Of a stretch of DNA of 64,000 nucleotides, positions 9,997-18,446 are shown piece by piece. How positions within the stretch are numbered: position 1 is the stretch's first letter; every line of letters begins with the position of its first letter. Where the stretch lies: assembly GCF_018603905.1 (NCBI RefSeq), contig NZ_JAHFZZ010000004.1:186001-250000 (forward strand). The letters are read 5' to 3'. The notes below the pieces were generated by a model. That model did no database searches, was not told the DNA's origin, and worked only from the letters and a program-made list of their open reading frames with translations. Source of the DNA: Nonomuraea sp. NEAU-A123. Lineage in GTDB: Bacteria > Actinomycetota > Actinomycetes > Streptosporangiales > Streptosporangiaceae. Both the position numbers and the translations under genes were made by a program.

Positions 9997-10587
9997 ATGA
10001 GGGAAACCCGAGTCTCAGCCGCGGGCCTGCGTGAAGCGATCGAGCGCAGCGGCTACTACCCCGACCTCGTCACCGATGCGGTCGAATCCGCGCTGGGCAA
10101 GGAGGCTGTGACCGCGTTCGTGGTCCACCATGAGGCCACCTTCGATCCCGCGATGGAAGTGCGCAGGCACGTCACCGTCCTAGTGCTGTCGACGACGAGG
10201 TTGCTGGTCTGCCACACCGACGAACACCCTGCGGTGGAAGGCGTCTCGACCTCGCACGCCTCCACGACCACGGAGGCCGTACGCCTGAGCCGCGTCCAGT
10301 CGGTCGCGGTCACCCGCGTCGTCCCCGACCCCGCCTCCTACGTCCCCGGCGTCCCTCCCACCGAGGCCACGCTCACGATCGGCTGGGGAGCGATCTCCCA
10401 CGTCGACCTCGAACCGGCCACCTGCGGTGACGAGAACTGCGAGGCCGACCACGGCTACACGGGCGCCATCACCGCGGACGACCTCTCGCTCCGGGTGAGC
10501 GAGGCAGCCGACGGCCCCGAAGCGGTCACCCACGTCCTCGCCTTCGCCAAATCCCTCTCGGAAGCCACCGCCCGCGCCACAACCTGA
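9997..10587 (+). CDS. Conserved actinobacterial protein, DUF5998-like
   Basis: 196 aa, soluble, no signal peptide or membrane helix. I recognise it from its content and its position before an alkaline-phosphatase-superfamily gene and a rhodanese gene as the actinobacterial DUF5998 family; its function is unknown. Visible features: an N-terminal helical part (LREAIERSGYYPDLVTDAVE), a central beta-rich part, and a short Cys/His cluster (CGDENCEADHGY) that could bind a metal. ATG 9997 is preceded by CAGGAT with a six-base gap, consistent with a leaderless transcript. An upstream in-frame start at 9958 has no support. Confidence 0.7.
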   Translation: MRETRVSAAGLREAIERSGYYPDLVTDAVESALGKEAVTAFVVHHEATFDPAMEVRRHVTVLVLSTTRLLVCHTDEHPAVEGVSTSHASTTTEAVRLSRVQSVAVTRVVPDPASYVPGVPPTEATLTIGWGAISHVDLEPATCGDENCEADHGYTGAITADDLSLRVSEAADGPEAVTHVLAFAKSLSEATARATT

Positions 10588-10697
10588 CAGGCCACTCCCA
10601 GGCGCCCACCCTCTCGGTGCCACCAGGTCAAGACCCATGCACACAACACGAACCCCGGCACACCAACTCCACGACATCGCGCCCACAAGGGCACCTC

Positions 10698-11150
10698 TGC
10701 GACAGACCGGTGCTCCCCTGAGGTGGCAATCGGTGGTGCTCATGCGGTGGTGTCCTTGTGGTCATGCCCACGCGACCGTGTCCACGGGGTTGTGCTCAAG
10801 GGGCGGTGTCCCACCGGAGACGCCTCAAGCGGCACTGTCCCTTCGGCGGCGCCTGCGGGACCGTGCTCATGTGAGACCGTCCCTGTGGTGGTGTCCACGT
10901 GATCGTGTTCGTGCGGTGGTGTCCCTGCCATGGTGCCCGCCCGATGGTGCGCAAGTGTTCCTGCGGCGGTCTGCACGCGACCGCGCCCATTCTGCGCTGT
11001 CCCCACGGCGGTATCGGCGGGACCGCCCCCGCGTGGTCGTTCTCACGCGGCCGTGCCCACGCGACCTTTCCAGCTCAGCAGCGCCGACCCGACGGTGCCC
11101 CCGCGGTCGTGCGTGTGTGCCGGCACACCGGCCGGACATTCCCCACGAAC
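10698..11150. repeat. Degenerate 14-bp tandem repeat array (about 32 units)
   Basis: The 820-bp gap 10588-11407 holds no convincing gene, but its middle is built of a 14-bp period. Units beginning TGTCC, TGCCC or TGCTC recur at 10737, 10751, 10765, 10779, 10793, 10807, then (after one extra base) 10836, 10850, 10864, 10878, 10892, 10906, 10920, 10934, 10948, and again in register from 10998 to about 11110. Approximate consensus: TGTCCACGCGGTGG. Because 14 is not a multiple of three, every frame reads as a 14-residue repeat and stays open on both strands, so the long frames here are artefacts. It is not a CRISPR array: there are no spacers. Function unknown. Confidence 0.8.
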
Positions 11151-11407
11151 GGTCCCGCACGGCATGTGCGGCGCCCAGCCGATCAAGCGAAGAAGACGGC
11201 CAAGAATACGCACGTAACGACGCCCAGCCACGTGCGGGTTCAGCGGCCGTATTCCTGGAGGCCCCTCAGCCACGTGCGGTGGGTGGCGCTCACTTGGCCG
11301 TGCCGTACAACATCGTCGGGGTTCAGGGGTTTGGCGGTGATCAGCGCCGTACGGCGGGAGCGTCATACAAGATCGAACTTCTCGGGCGACGAACAGAATG
11401 GAGCGGC

Positions 11408-12535
11408 ATGGGTGGAAACGCGCCACTGATTCCCCGTTACGGCACCGCGTCGTTGGCGGAGCTGCCGAATGCGTTGCTGGCCGTGCTGGGGATGGACGAG
11501 CCGAACCCCCTCCAGCTCGCCCCCGCCGACCGCGTCTGTCTGTTCCTCGTGGACGGGCTCGGTGACGAGGCGCTGCGCGCGCACGCCGACCGGGCGCCGT
11601 TCCTCGCCGCCGCCGCCAAGACCACGCTCACCGCCGGGTTCCCCGCCACCACCGTCACCAGTCTGTGCTCGCTGGGCACCGGTGTGCCGCCGGGTGAGCA
11701 CGGCATGCTGGGGATGGTGCTGGCCGTGCCGGGGACCGGGCAGTTGTTCAACTGCCTGCGGTGGACGCTGCCCGGCGGGGCGTTCATGGAGCCGGGCCAA
11801 TGGCAGCCCGCCGAGACCGTCTACCAGCGCGCCGCCGCCGCGGGCATCGCGGCAGGTTACGTGGCGCCGGCCCAGTTCGAGGGGAGCGGGCTGACCGAGG
11901 CGGTCTACCGCGGCGTGCGTTACCTGGCCGCCGAGACCGTCGACGAGCGGGTGGCCAGGGTACGTACGGCGATGGCCGAGCCGCGGGCCCACGTCACCGT
12001 CTACTACGGCGACCTCGACGCGACGGGCCACATGACCGGCTGGGGCAGCGAGGAGTGGCTGGGTCAGCTCGAAATCGTGGATCGGATGGCCGAACGCCTG
12101 GCCGCGGACCTGCCCCCGGGTTCCGCCCTCTACATCACCGCCGACCACGGCATGGTCAACGTGACCGAGAAGCTCGACGCCGAGACCGAGCCCGCGCTGA
12201 GCCGGGGGGTGGCGATGCTCGGCGGGGAGGCAAGGGCGAGGCACGTGTACGCCGAACCGGGGGCCGCCTCCGAAGTGCTCGACGCATGGCGTGAGACCCT
12301 GGCGGGCAAGGCCTGGGTGGTGTCGAGGCAGGAGGCGGTCGAGTCCGGCTGGTTCGGGCCGCGGGTGCGGCCGGAATGGGCGGGGCGCATCGGCGACGTC
12401 GTGGCCGTCCCGTATTCCGGGCTGGCCATCACGGCGCCGGGCGCGCATCCGATCGAGGCGCTGTTCACCGGCTACCACGGCTCGATGACGACCGCCGAAC
12501 AGTACGTACCGCTCTTGGAGGTAAGCACCCGATGA
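11408..12535 (+). CDS. Alkaline phosphatase superfamily phosphodiesterase (nucleotide pyrophosphatase-like)
   Basis: 375 aa, cytosolic. CLFLVDGLGDE carries the first metal-binding Asp, and AGFPATTVTSLCSLGTG the nucleophilic Thr of the nucleotide pyrophosphatase/phosphodiesterase clan. YYGDLDATGHMTG and YITADHGMV hold the remaining Asp/His metal ligands. The fold acts on phosphodiester or pyrophosphate bonds; the substrate is unknown. ATG 11408 is used; the frame stays open upstream only through the 14-bp repeat array. Its stop overlaps (ATGA) a 14-codon mini-ORF that in turn overlaps the rhodanese gene, so the downstream gene is probably translated by reinitiation. Confidence 0.85.
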   Translation: MGGNAPLIPRYGTASLAELPNALLAVLGMDEPNPLQLAPADRVCLFLVDGLGDEALRAHADRAPFLAAAAKTTLTAGFPATTVTSLCSLGTGVPPGEHGMLGMVLAVPGTGQLFNCLRWTLPGGAFMEPGQWQPAETVYQRAAAAGIAAGYVAPAQFEGSGLTEAVYRGVRYLAAETVDERVARVRTAMAEPRAHVTVYYGDLDATGHMTGWGSEEWLGQLEIVDRMAERLAADLPPGSALYITADHGMVNVTEKLDAETEPALSRGVAMLGGEARARHVYAEPGAASEVLDAWRETLAGKAWVVSRQEAVESGWFGPRVRPEWAGRIGDVVAVPYSGLAITAPGAHPIEALFTGYHGSMTTAEQYVPLLEVSTR

Positions 12536-12576
12536 GTTCGTTGATCGCCGCTGGGGTTGGGGTGAGCGGCCGATGA
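12532..12576 (+). other. 14-codon coupling mini-ORF from a 41-bp junction duplication
   Basis: ATG 12532 overlaps the phosphodiesterase stop as ATGA. The mini-ORF reads MSSLIAAGVGVSGR and ends in TGA that overlaps the rhodanese ATG, again as ATGA. The segments around the two ATGs (12522-12547 and 12563-12588) match at 22 of 26 positions, including CGTTGATC after the start. The period, 41 bp, is 3n+2, so the stop-start overlap is preserved. Confidence 0.75.
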
Positions 12577-13385
12577 GTCCGTTGATCACGCCCGAAGAAC
12601 TCGCCGCGCTGGACGGCGTGACCGTGCTCGATGTGCGGTGGCGGCTCGGTGGCCCTCCGGGGATCGAGCTGTACCGCGAGGGGCACGTGCCGGGCGCCGT
12701 CTACTGCGACCTCGACGCCGACCTCGCCGCGCCGCCCGGAACGGCCGGGCGGCATCCGCTCCCGGAAGCGGACGACTTCCAGAGCACGATGCGGCGGCTG
12801 GGGGTGTCCGGGGGACGGCCGGTGGTGGTGTACGACGACACGGGGTCGACCGCCGCGGCGCGGGCGTGGTGGGCGCTGCGTTACTTCGGGCATCAGGACG
12901 TCCGGGTGCTGGACGGCGGCCTGCCCGCCTGGGCCGACGCGGGACTGCCGATCGTCAAGGAGACGCCCGAGGTGGTGCCCGGTGACTTCGTCGCCAGGCC
13001 GGGTGGGATGCCGGTGCTGAGCGCCGCCGAGGCAGGGGCGCTCGCTAGGTCGGGGGTGCTGCTGGACGCGCGGGCGGGTGAGCGTTATCGGGGCGAGGTG
13101 GAGCCCATCGACCCCGTCGCCGGGCACGTGCCCGGTGCGGTGAGCGCGCCGACCACGGAGAACATCGGCCCCGGCGGCCGGTTCCGCCCTGCGGCCGAGC
13201 TGCGCGACAGGTTCGTCGCGCTCGGGGTGGGCGAGGGCATGCCGGCCGGAGCGTACTGCGGCTCCGGCGTCACCGCCGCGCATGAGGTGCTGGCCCTGGA
13301 GGTGGCGGGCCTGCCCGCGGCACTCTACGTGGGCTCGTGGTCCGAGTGGGTCGCCGACCCCTCACGACCGATCGCCACAGGCTGA
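12573..13385 (+). CDS. Sulfurtransferase (tandem rhodanese domains, SseA/TST type)
   Basis: 270 aa with two rhodanese domains, as in thiosulfate or 3-mercaptopyruvate sulfurtransferases. The first (residues 5-125) is inactive: an Asp-rich loop (VVYDDTGS) replaces the catalytic Cys loop. The second (145-265) carries the active-site loop GAYCGSGVTA with the sulfur-accepting Cys at 229. The CGSGVTA loop is the type seen in both enzyme classes, so the sulfur donor is not decided. Translation probably depends on the upstream genes through the ATGA relay. Confidence 0.9.
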   Translation: MSPLITPEELAALDGVTVLDVRWRLGGPPGIELYREGHVPGAVYCDLDADLAAPPGTAGRHPLPEADDFQSTMRRLGVSGGRPVVVYDDTGSTAAARAWWALRYFGHQDVRVLDGGLPAWADAGLPIVKETPEVVPGDFVARPGGMPVLSAAEAGALARSGVLLDARAGERYRGEVEPIDPVAGHVPGAVSAPTTENIGPGGRFRPAAELRDRFVALGVGEGMPAGAYCGSGVTAAHEVLALEVAGLPAALYVGSWSEWVADPSRPIATG

Positions 13386-13506
13386 CGCTTCGTGACCTGA
13401 CCGGCTGCGACAGCCCAAGCCTCCGCTGCCTGAGTGGCGCGCCGACCGGATCAGTGATGGGCCAGGCCCGTCGCCCTATCGGCGCGCCGACCAGATGACC
13501 CCCGCA

Positions 13507-16134
13507 TTACGGGGTCGGTGGTCGGTCGCGTTTCCGTGTGTAAGTCCGGTCGCCCGCGCCGAAGCAGACGAAGCCGAGCGCTCCCGTCTTGGCCGAGGCC
13601 GAAGCCAAGGCCGAGGCGGGGGACTGGCCGTCGGCCAGGAGACCGTGGAACGCGGTCATCACGGCCATCGCCTCCTCGTCACGCACCGGCACCATCCCCG
13701 CCACGACGCAGGCCGTACCCCTGGACAGGAACGTCCCGGCCAGCCCGAGCGGGGCGCCGTCCGTGGGCGTGTGCGCCATTCCCGAGTCGCACGCCGACAG
13801 CACCACGAGCCGGGCCGTCCGGGACAGCCCGAGCAGGTCGTACGCCATGAGCTGCCCGTCGGCGAGCGTGATGCCCGACAGCAGCGGGCTGCGCGCGTGG
13901 AACACCCCGTGCGCCGCGAGATGCAGCACGTCGGCGCTGGTCAGCGCGGCGAGCACGGCGCCGGAGCGGGCGGGCACCTCGCGGGCGCCGGGATGGCAGG
14001 CGAGCACCTGCTCGACTTCCGCGCGCGCGTGGGCGAGCCCGGGCCCGGCCGCGGCGATCATCACGGGCCGTTCGGCGGGTACGGCGGCGCGCTGCCCGGC
14101 CTCCAGCCAGGCGGACGCGCTGGCGGTCACGGACACCGGACGATCACGCAGGCACGGCAGGGCCGTCCACGGCACCGTGTGCAGGGGACCGGCGGGCACC
14201 ACAATCAGCGGCCGGTCGCCGAGCTCGGTCTGGAGCGGCCGGAGCAGCAGGCGTTCGAGCTCCGCCGCGGCGGGCTCGACCTGGGCGTCGGCGGCGGCGC
14301 CGTCGCCGAACCCGGCCCGGCGCAGTGAGTAGCGCAGGCGGATGAGCGCCTCACGGATGGGCCGCAGATTGCCCAGCCGCCGCAGCGTGAGCCGCTCCCC
14401 GGTGATCAGTACGGCCAGCAGCGAGGAGCCGTCGGTGACGAACTCGACCAGCGCCGCCCCGCCCAGCCCGGCCCGCACGGAACCGGGATCGGCCAGCCCG
14501 CAGGCGTGCGCGGGAGCGGCCACCGCCCGCCAGCGTTCCGCCCAGTCGAACACCTCCTCGGCACACCCGTCACGCACCGCCATCTCCAGCCCGAACGCCG
14601 CCAGCCGCTCACCGGCCCGCGCCGCGTGCGCCCGCAGCGAGGGGTCGTCGAACGACTCCATGCTGCCGCCCATCTCGGTCAGCCCGTCGTGGACCGCGCG
14701 GAACGCCTGGGTGACGTCCTCCTGCAGCGCGGACTCCAAGGCGAGGGCGTGCTGGCGTACCAGCACCGGGATCTGTGACGTCTGCGCGAGATGTCTGGCC
14801 TGCAACTCCGAGGCCAGTGACGTGAGCTGGGTCCCGGCGGGCACCCAGCGCTCGCCGCGCTGCGCGTGCGCGGTGAGGCGGGCCAGTTGCGCCGACGCCG
14901 CCGGATGGTCGTCGAGCGCCAGCGCGGCCTCCGCCGCCACCAGGCGCAGCGCGGCGGCGCCCGCCAGGTAGGCGGGACCGTTCTCGAGGTCGTCGGCGCA
15001 CGCGATCAGCTCCTCGAGCAGCTCGGGTGAGGAGCCCTCCAGCGCGAGGCGGGCACGCAGCACGACCTCCCTGGCCAGCGGCAGCCATGACACGCGGTCC
15101 TGCTCGGCCAGCTCGACCGCCGCCTGCTCGGCCACGGCCAGCGCGCGGCGGGCGTCGCCGGTGAGCAGCTCCACCTGCGCCAGTTTCAGCCGCGCCTCGG
15201 CCAGCGCCACCAGCGCGGCGGACGACTCCAGATCGGGTACGGCCAGGCTGAGCAGCGCCCTCGCCTCGCCGGGGAGGTGCGCGGCCAGCAAGGCCCCGGC
15301 GAAGTCGGCCCGCATCGTGGCCAGCCGCTCGGGGAAGCCGAACAGGGTGTTCTCGGCCGCCCGGTAGTGGGCGAAGGCGCCGGTGATGTCGCCCCGGCGT
15401 ACGGCGAGGAAGGGCAGGTTGGCGGCGGCCAGGCGGGCCAGGTGGTCGAGCCGGGCGTGGCGGGAGATCTCCAGGCAGGCGGTGATGTCGCGGGTGGCGG
15501 CGTCCCAATCGCCCCGGTAGGCGTGGACGAGGCCGCGGTTGAGCAGGCCGCCGGCCAGGAAGCGGCGGTCGTCGATGGTGCCCGGCGCGACCACCAGCAC
15601 CTGGAGCGCGCGGTCGCACGAGGCGATGGCCTCCTGGTAGCGGCCCAGGTGGGCGAGCGCCACGGCGCGCTGGGTGTCGAGCTTGGCCCGGTCGAGCCGG
15701 GAGAGGTCGGCCCAGGCCAGGGCGGCGACCCGGAGCGCCTGCAGGGGATGGCCGCGTTCGGTGCGTACCGTCACCAGGGAGAGCCGTGCCTGGGCCATGC
15801 GCTGGCGCGGGATGCCGGGGGTGGCGATGGCCTGCCGGAGGTGGGCTTCGGCGGCTTCGAGATCGCCGAGCTCGCGGGCGGCCAGCGCCATCGCTCTGAG
15901 GGCGACCACCGCGGCGTCGACGCAGCCCACTGCCTGGGCGGCGGCCAGGACGGTGCGGCCGGCGTGGAGGGCCTGTTCGGGATCGACCACCGAACGAAGC
16001 ACCGCCATCTCAGCCGCCACCACCAGCGGGTCGCCGAGTGTGGCGGGCTCGCGGGGGACGATGCGATCGGGAGCGGCCGTGCCCCCAAGCCCGATGGTGT
16101 CGGGAGCGGAACGGTCGTCCTGTGTTGCGATCAT
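13507..16134 (-). CDS. TPR-CHAT protein (caspase-like protease)
   Basis: 875 aa, no signal peptide or membrane helix. Residues about 40-560 are helical and consist of TPR-like repeats rich in Ala/Leu/Arg. The C-terminal ~300 residues form a CHAT (caspase HetF associated with TPRs) domain: HLAAHGVFH contains the catalytic His (742) and VVLSACDSG the catalytic Cys (782), both intact. It is the last gene of an operon after a subtilisin-like protease, a sigma factor and a 148-aa protein; a 10-bp inverted repeat lies in the 69-bp gap before it. CHAT proteases act in HetF, separase-like and type III-E CRISPR (Craspase) systems. Role here inferred: a regulated protease whose target may be the small operon partner. 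No Cas or nucleic-acid-sensing gene is nearby. Confidence 0.9.
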   Translation of the reverse strand: MIATQDDRSAPDTIGLGGTAAPDRIVPREPATLGDPLVVAAEMAVLRSVVDPEQALHAGRTVLAAAQAVGCVDAAVVALRAMALAARELGDLEAAEAHLRQAIATPGIPRQRMAQARLSLVTVRTERGHPLQALRVAALAWADLSRLDRAKLDTQRAVALAHLGRYQEAIASCDRALQVLVVAPGTIDDRRFLAGGLLNRGLVHAYRGDWDAATRDITACLEISRHARLDHLARLAAANLPFLAVRRGDITGAFAHYRAAENTLFGFPERLATMRADFAGALLAAHLPGEARALLSLAVPDLESSAALVALAEARLKLAQVELLTGDARRALAVAEQAAVELAEQDRVSWLPLAREVVLRARLALEGSSPELLEELIACADDLENGPAYLAGAAALRLVAAEAALALDDHPAASAQLARLTAHAQRGERWVPAGTQLTSLASELQARHLAQTSQIPVLVRQHALALESALQEDVTQAFRAVHDGLTEMGGSMESFDDPSLRAHAARAGERLAAFGLEMAVRDGCAEEVFDWAERWRAVAAPAHACGLADPGSVRAGLGGAALVEFVTDGSSLLAVLITGERLTLRRLGNLRPIREALIRLRYSLRRAGFGDGAAADAQVEPAAAELERLLLRPLQTELGDRPLIVVPAGPLHTVPWTALPCLRDRPVSVTASASAWLEAGQRAAVPAERPVMIAAAGPGLAHARAEVEQVLACHPGAREVPARSGAVLAALTSADVLHLAAHGVFHARSPLLSGITLADGQLMAYDLLGLSRTARLVVLSACDSGMAHTPTDGAPLGLAGTFLSRGTACVVAGMVPVRDEEAMAVMTAFHGLLADGQSPASALASASAKTGALGFVCFGAGDRTYTRKRDRPPTP

Positions 16135-16162
16135 GGCGCCCTGGGCTTCGTAGGGGAGGAGT

Positions 16163-16197
16163 GGGAGCCAGGGGGTGGGACGCGGTACCTGGCTCCC
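16163..16197 (-). other. Intercistronic hairpin before the CHAT gene
   Basis: GGGAGCCAGG (16163-16172) pairs with CCTGGCTCCC (16188-16197), a 10-bp perfect stem with a 15-nt loop, lying between the 148-aa gene stop and the CHAT start. No U-tract follows. It could attenuate or stabilise the CHAT part of the transcript. Confidence 0.55.
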
Positions 16198-16203
16198 GCG
16201 TGA

Positions 16204-16650
16204 TCATGGGCGGATGCGCACCCACCTGGTTTGGACGGGTGCGAGACCGGGCCGGTGGCAGACCACACTGAGCCAGCCCGGAGGCAGGCCGGTGACCGCG
16301 AACTGGCCCGTTCGCGCAAGACGCCTGGTGAGCGTCAGATGCGGGGTCCTCACATCGACGTGGCTGCCCTCGCCAGGATGCGGGAACACTTGTCCCGCGA
16401 CGTCGATGAGCCCGTCGCCCACCGTCACCTCCAGATCGAAGGTGAGGCCGGCCGCGACGAAGCGGACCATGCCGGGACCGTCGCCGCCTCGTACGCCACG
16501 GGTTGCGGCGCAGTCGGCAGGCGCGGCGGTCACCGCTTGCGAGACCCGGAGTCCGAAGGCATCACGTGCGGCGGCGGAAACATGCCCAGGGATCGGATCA
16601 CTCCCGGCGGCGAGCCGGAGAGCCGCCAGGAAATACTCATCGTTGATCAT
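16204..16650 (-). CDS. Small sigma-factor partner protein (hypothetical regulator)
   Basis: 148 aa, soluble, not recognised as a named family. ATG 16650 overlaps the sigma-factor stop as ATGA and has GGAG upstream, so it is translationally coupled to the sigma gene. That position is the usual place of an anti-sigma factor. The N-terminus (INDEYFLAALRLAAGSDPIP, then a helix through DAFGLRVSQAV) is helical. The C-terminal two thirds are beta-rich (LTFDLEVTVGDGLIDVAGQV, then TGLPPGWLSVVC). It lacks the HxxxCxxC zinc motif of ZAS anti-sigma factors and has no membrane helix. Inference: it holds or modulates the sigma factor, and because the CHAT protease gene follows directly, it is a candidate cleavage target. 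Confidence 0.75.
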   Translation of the reverse strand: MINDEYFLAALRLAAGSDPIPGHVSAAARDAFGLRVSQAVTAAPADCAATRGVRGGDGPGMVRFVAAGLTFDLEVTVGDGLIDVAGQVFPHPGEGSHVDVRTPHLTLTRRLARTGQFAVTGLPPGWLSVVCHRPGLAPVQTRWVRIRP

Positions 16651-17183
16651 TGCACCGTCTCCTGTAGTGAGATCAGGGTGCGCAGTTTTTCCAGGCACCG
16701 GATCCTGGTTGGACCCACGGCGCCCACGGGCATGCCGAGCCGCATCGCCACCTGCTGGCTCCCCATATCCGTCGCCACCAGCTGGAGGAGGGTGCGGCAA
16801 GGCTCGTGCAAAGCGGAGACCGTCTTCCACAGCAGGCGGCTGCCGTCGGCCTCCAGGACGACAGTCGCCGGATCAGGGTCGTGCACGACGTCGAAGGAGG
16901 GAAATCCGGGTGGTTCCTTCCTGATGATCAGAAGCGCCTCACGACGCGTGGTCGTCGCCAGCCACGCGCCGACGCCTGATGGTTCCCTGATGGTGTGCAG
17001 GTTTTCGAGCAGGCGCAGCCAGGCACCCTGGACCGCGTCCGCCGCGTCGGTGGCGTTCAGCCCGCACGCGCGGGCGACTGCCCACATGCGCGGCCCGAAC
17101 CTGGACTCAAGCTGGTCCCAGGCCGTCTGGTCGTCTTCGGCCGCGGCCTTGAGCAGCTCCGCCGGATCGCGTGGCTCGTGCAT
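16647..17183 (-). CDS. RNA polymerase sigma factor, ECF-like
   Basis: 178 aa. Region 2 spans about residues 15-85 (AWDQLESRFGPRMWAVARAC, then DAADAVQGAWLRLLENL). Region 4 spans about 120-175 (SALHEPCRTLLQLVATDMGS, then the recognition helix near MPVGAVGPTRIRCLEKL). The domain layout is that of small ECF sigma factors. It is second in the operon, 74 bp after the subtilisin-like gene, and overlaps the next gene by four bases. The regulon may include its own operon; no palindromic or bipartite -35/-10 pair could be assigned with confidence. Confidence 0.88.
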   Translation of the reverse strand: MHEPRDPAELLKAAAEDDQTAWDQLESRFGPRMWAVARACGLNATDAADAVQGAWLRLLENLHTIREPSGVGAWLATTTRREALLIIRKEPPGFPSFDVVHDPDPATVVLEADGSRLLWKTVSALHEPCRTLLQLVATDMGSQQVAMRLGMPVGAVGPTRIRCLEKLRTLISLQETVQ

Positions 17184-17257
17184 GCGGCCTCCTTCGCCGT
17201 GACGGACGAGGAGGCCACCCTGCCTCCTCGTGATTGGCCGAGGACTGAGCGTAAACT

Positions 17258-18271
17258 CTACAGACTCGACCTGATGAGAACTCCCAGATCGGGAATTTGC
17301 CGGGTCGTCTCAGGGTCAAGGACTCGCCCGGCGGCCTCCTTGGCCGGCAGGTCCTTGGCGGCGTCGGCGATCGTGCCCGCGACCAGGGCCGTAGCGAAGG
17401 AGGTGCCGCTCCAGACGGCATACCCGGCGAACTCGTCGCGCTCCAGGAAGCTGCTGGCCAGCCACTCCCCACGGGCGCACGCGTTGACCCAGGAGCCGTA
17501 GGCGGAGAACGGCGCCCGGTGCTCCTGCGTCGCGTCGAGCGCGGCCACGCCCACGACGTCGGGCAGCGCGGCCGGCCAGAACGGCCGGTCGCTCGCGGTG
17601 TTGCCCGCGCAGGCCACCGCGACGGTGTCCGGCAGGCCCCGCAGCGCGTCGTTCAGCAGGGGAGGCGGCCGGTCATCGAAGGTGTGACAGCCGAAGGACA
17701 GGTTCAGGATCGGGGGTGGGTTGTCGCGCAGCCGGTTCAGGGCGCGGACCACGCCCGCCTCGTCGCCGACGCCGTCCCCGTCGAGCACCCGCCACACGCG
17801 CAGCCCCGCGCCCGGCGCCTGCCGCAGCAGCAGGCCGGCCAGGAACGTGCCGTGGCCCGCCTGGCGGCCCTCGAGCAGCTCGGCGTCATCCCTCGGCTGA
17901 TCCTCGTACCAGTCGCTGTCGGCCCACCACGGGTGCTCGGCGATCCCGGTGTCGAGCAGCCCCACGACGACGGGCGAGCGCCCTCTGCCCGGTTTGTACG
18001 GCACGGGCGGCGAAGGGAACGGCCGGGACGCCGGCCCGCCCCAGAACAACGGCTGTCCGGCGAGCACATGGTTGGGGGAGGCCCGGAAGCCGTGCTCCCG
18101 CAAGTCCATGGTGATCTCGATGGGGTCTACGCCAGGCGACAGATGGATCACGCAGACGCCGTCGGCGTCGGCGACGGCCTGGGTCCAGCGAGCCGCGACG
18201 GACAGCGCGCTGCGGTCGGCCAGTATCTGACCTGGCCGGATGAGCGACTCGCCGACAGATTGGATGTCCAT
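17258..18271 (-). CDS. Intracellular subtilisin-like S8 serine peptidase
   Basis: 337 aa from ATG 18271 (GGAAAG ten bases upstream; a GTG at 18295 would add eight residues). The catalytic triad is complete: Asp107 in VGLLDTGIAEHP, His140 in GHGTFLAG, Ser291 in WSGTSFATALVAG; oxyanion Asn224 in ACAGNT. About 95 N-terminal residues precede the catalytic domain and could be a prodomain or sensor. There is no signal peptide, so the enzyme should act in the cytosol, which is unusual for actinobacterial S8 peptidases. It is first gene of the operon with sigma factor, small partner and CHAT protease, placing two unrelated proteases and a sigma factor under shared control. Confidence 0.9.
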   Translation of the reverse strand: MDIQSVGESLIRPGQILADRSALSVAARWTQAVADADGVCVIHLSPGVDPIEITMDLREHGFRASPNHVLAGQPLFWGGPASRPFPSPPVPYKPGRGRSPVVVGLLDTGIAEHPWWADSDWYEDQPRDDAELLEGRQAGHGTFLAGLLLRQAPGAGLRVWRVLDGDGVGDEAGVVRALNRLRDNPPPILNLSFGCHTFDDRPPPLLNDALRGLPDTVAVACAGNTASDRPFWPAALPDVVGVAALDATQEHRAPFSAYGSWVNACARGEWLASSFLERDEFAGYAVWSGTSFATALVAGTIADAAKDLPAKEAAGRVLDPETTRQIPDLGVLIRSSL

Positions 18272-18446
18272 GAGCGGGTATCTTTCCGCGCTCACCCGTG
18301 TGTCACACGCCCCTGCCGCACCAAGTTGGTATGGCCCCCCTCTGGTGCCCGGTTGCGACCGACGGTAGTCTCTCCCTAGTCACTTGTGATCATCCCGGGG
18401 CGAGGCCGTTGGGGAAGGCGCACCTCGTACCGAATCGGGAGGTCCG

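Noticed and set aside
10698..11150. Possible CRISPR array
   Set aside because: The period is 14 bp with no unique spacers, and no cas gene is near.
10637..11407. Long open frame leading into the phosphodiesterase and several other frames on both strands
   Set aside because: They are kept open by the 14-bp repeats, have a 14-residue period rich in Arg, Pro and Cys, and no start signal. The enzyme begins at 11408.
16204..16650. Standard zinc anti-sigma factor
   Set aside because: The HxxxCxxC motif and a membrane helix are both missing, so only the genomic position supports an anti-sigma role.
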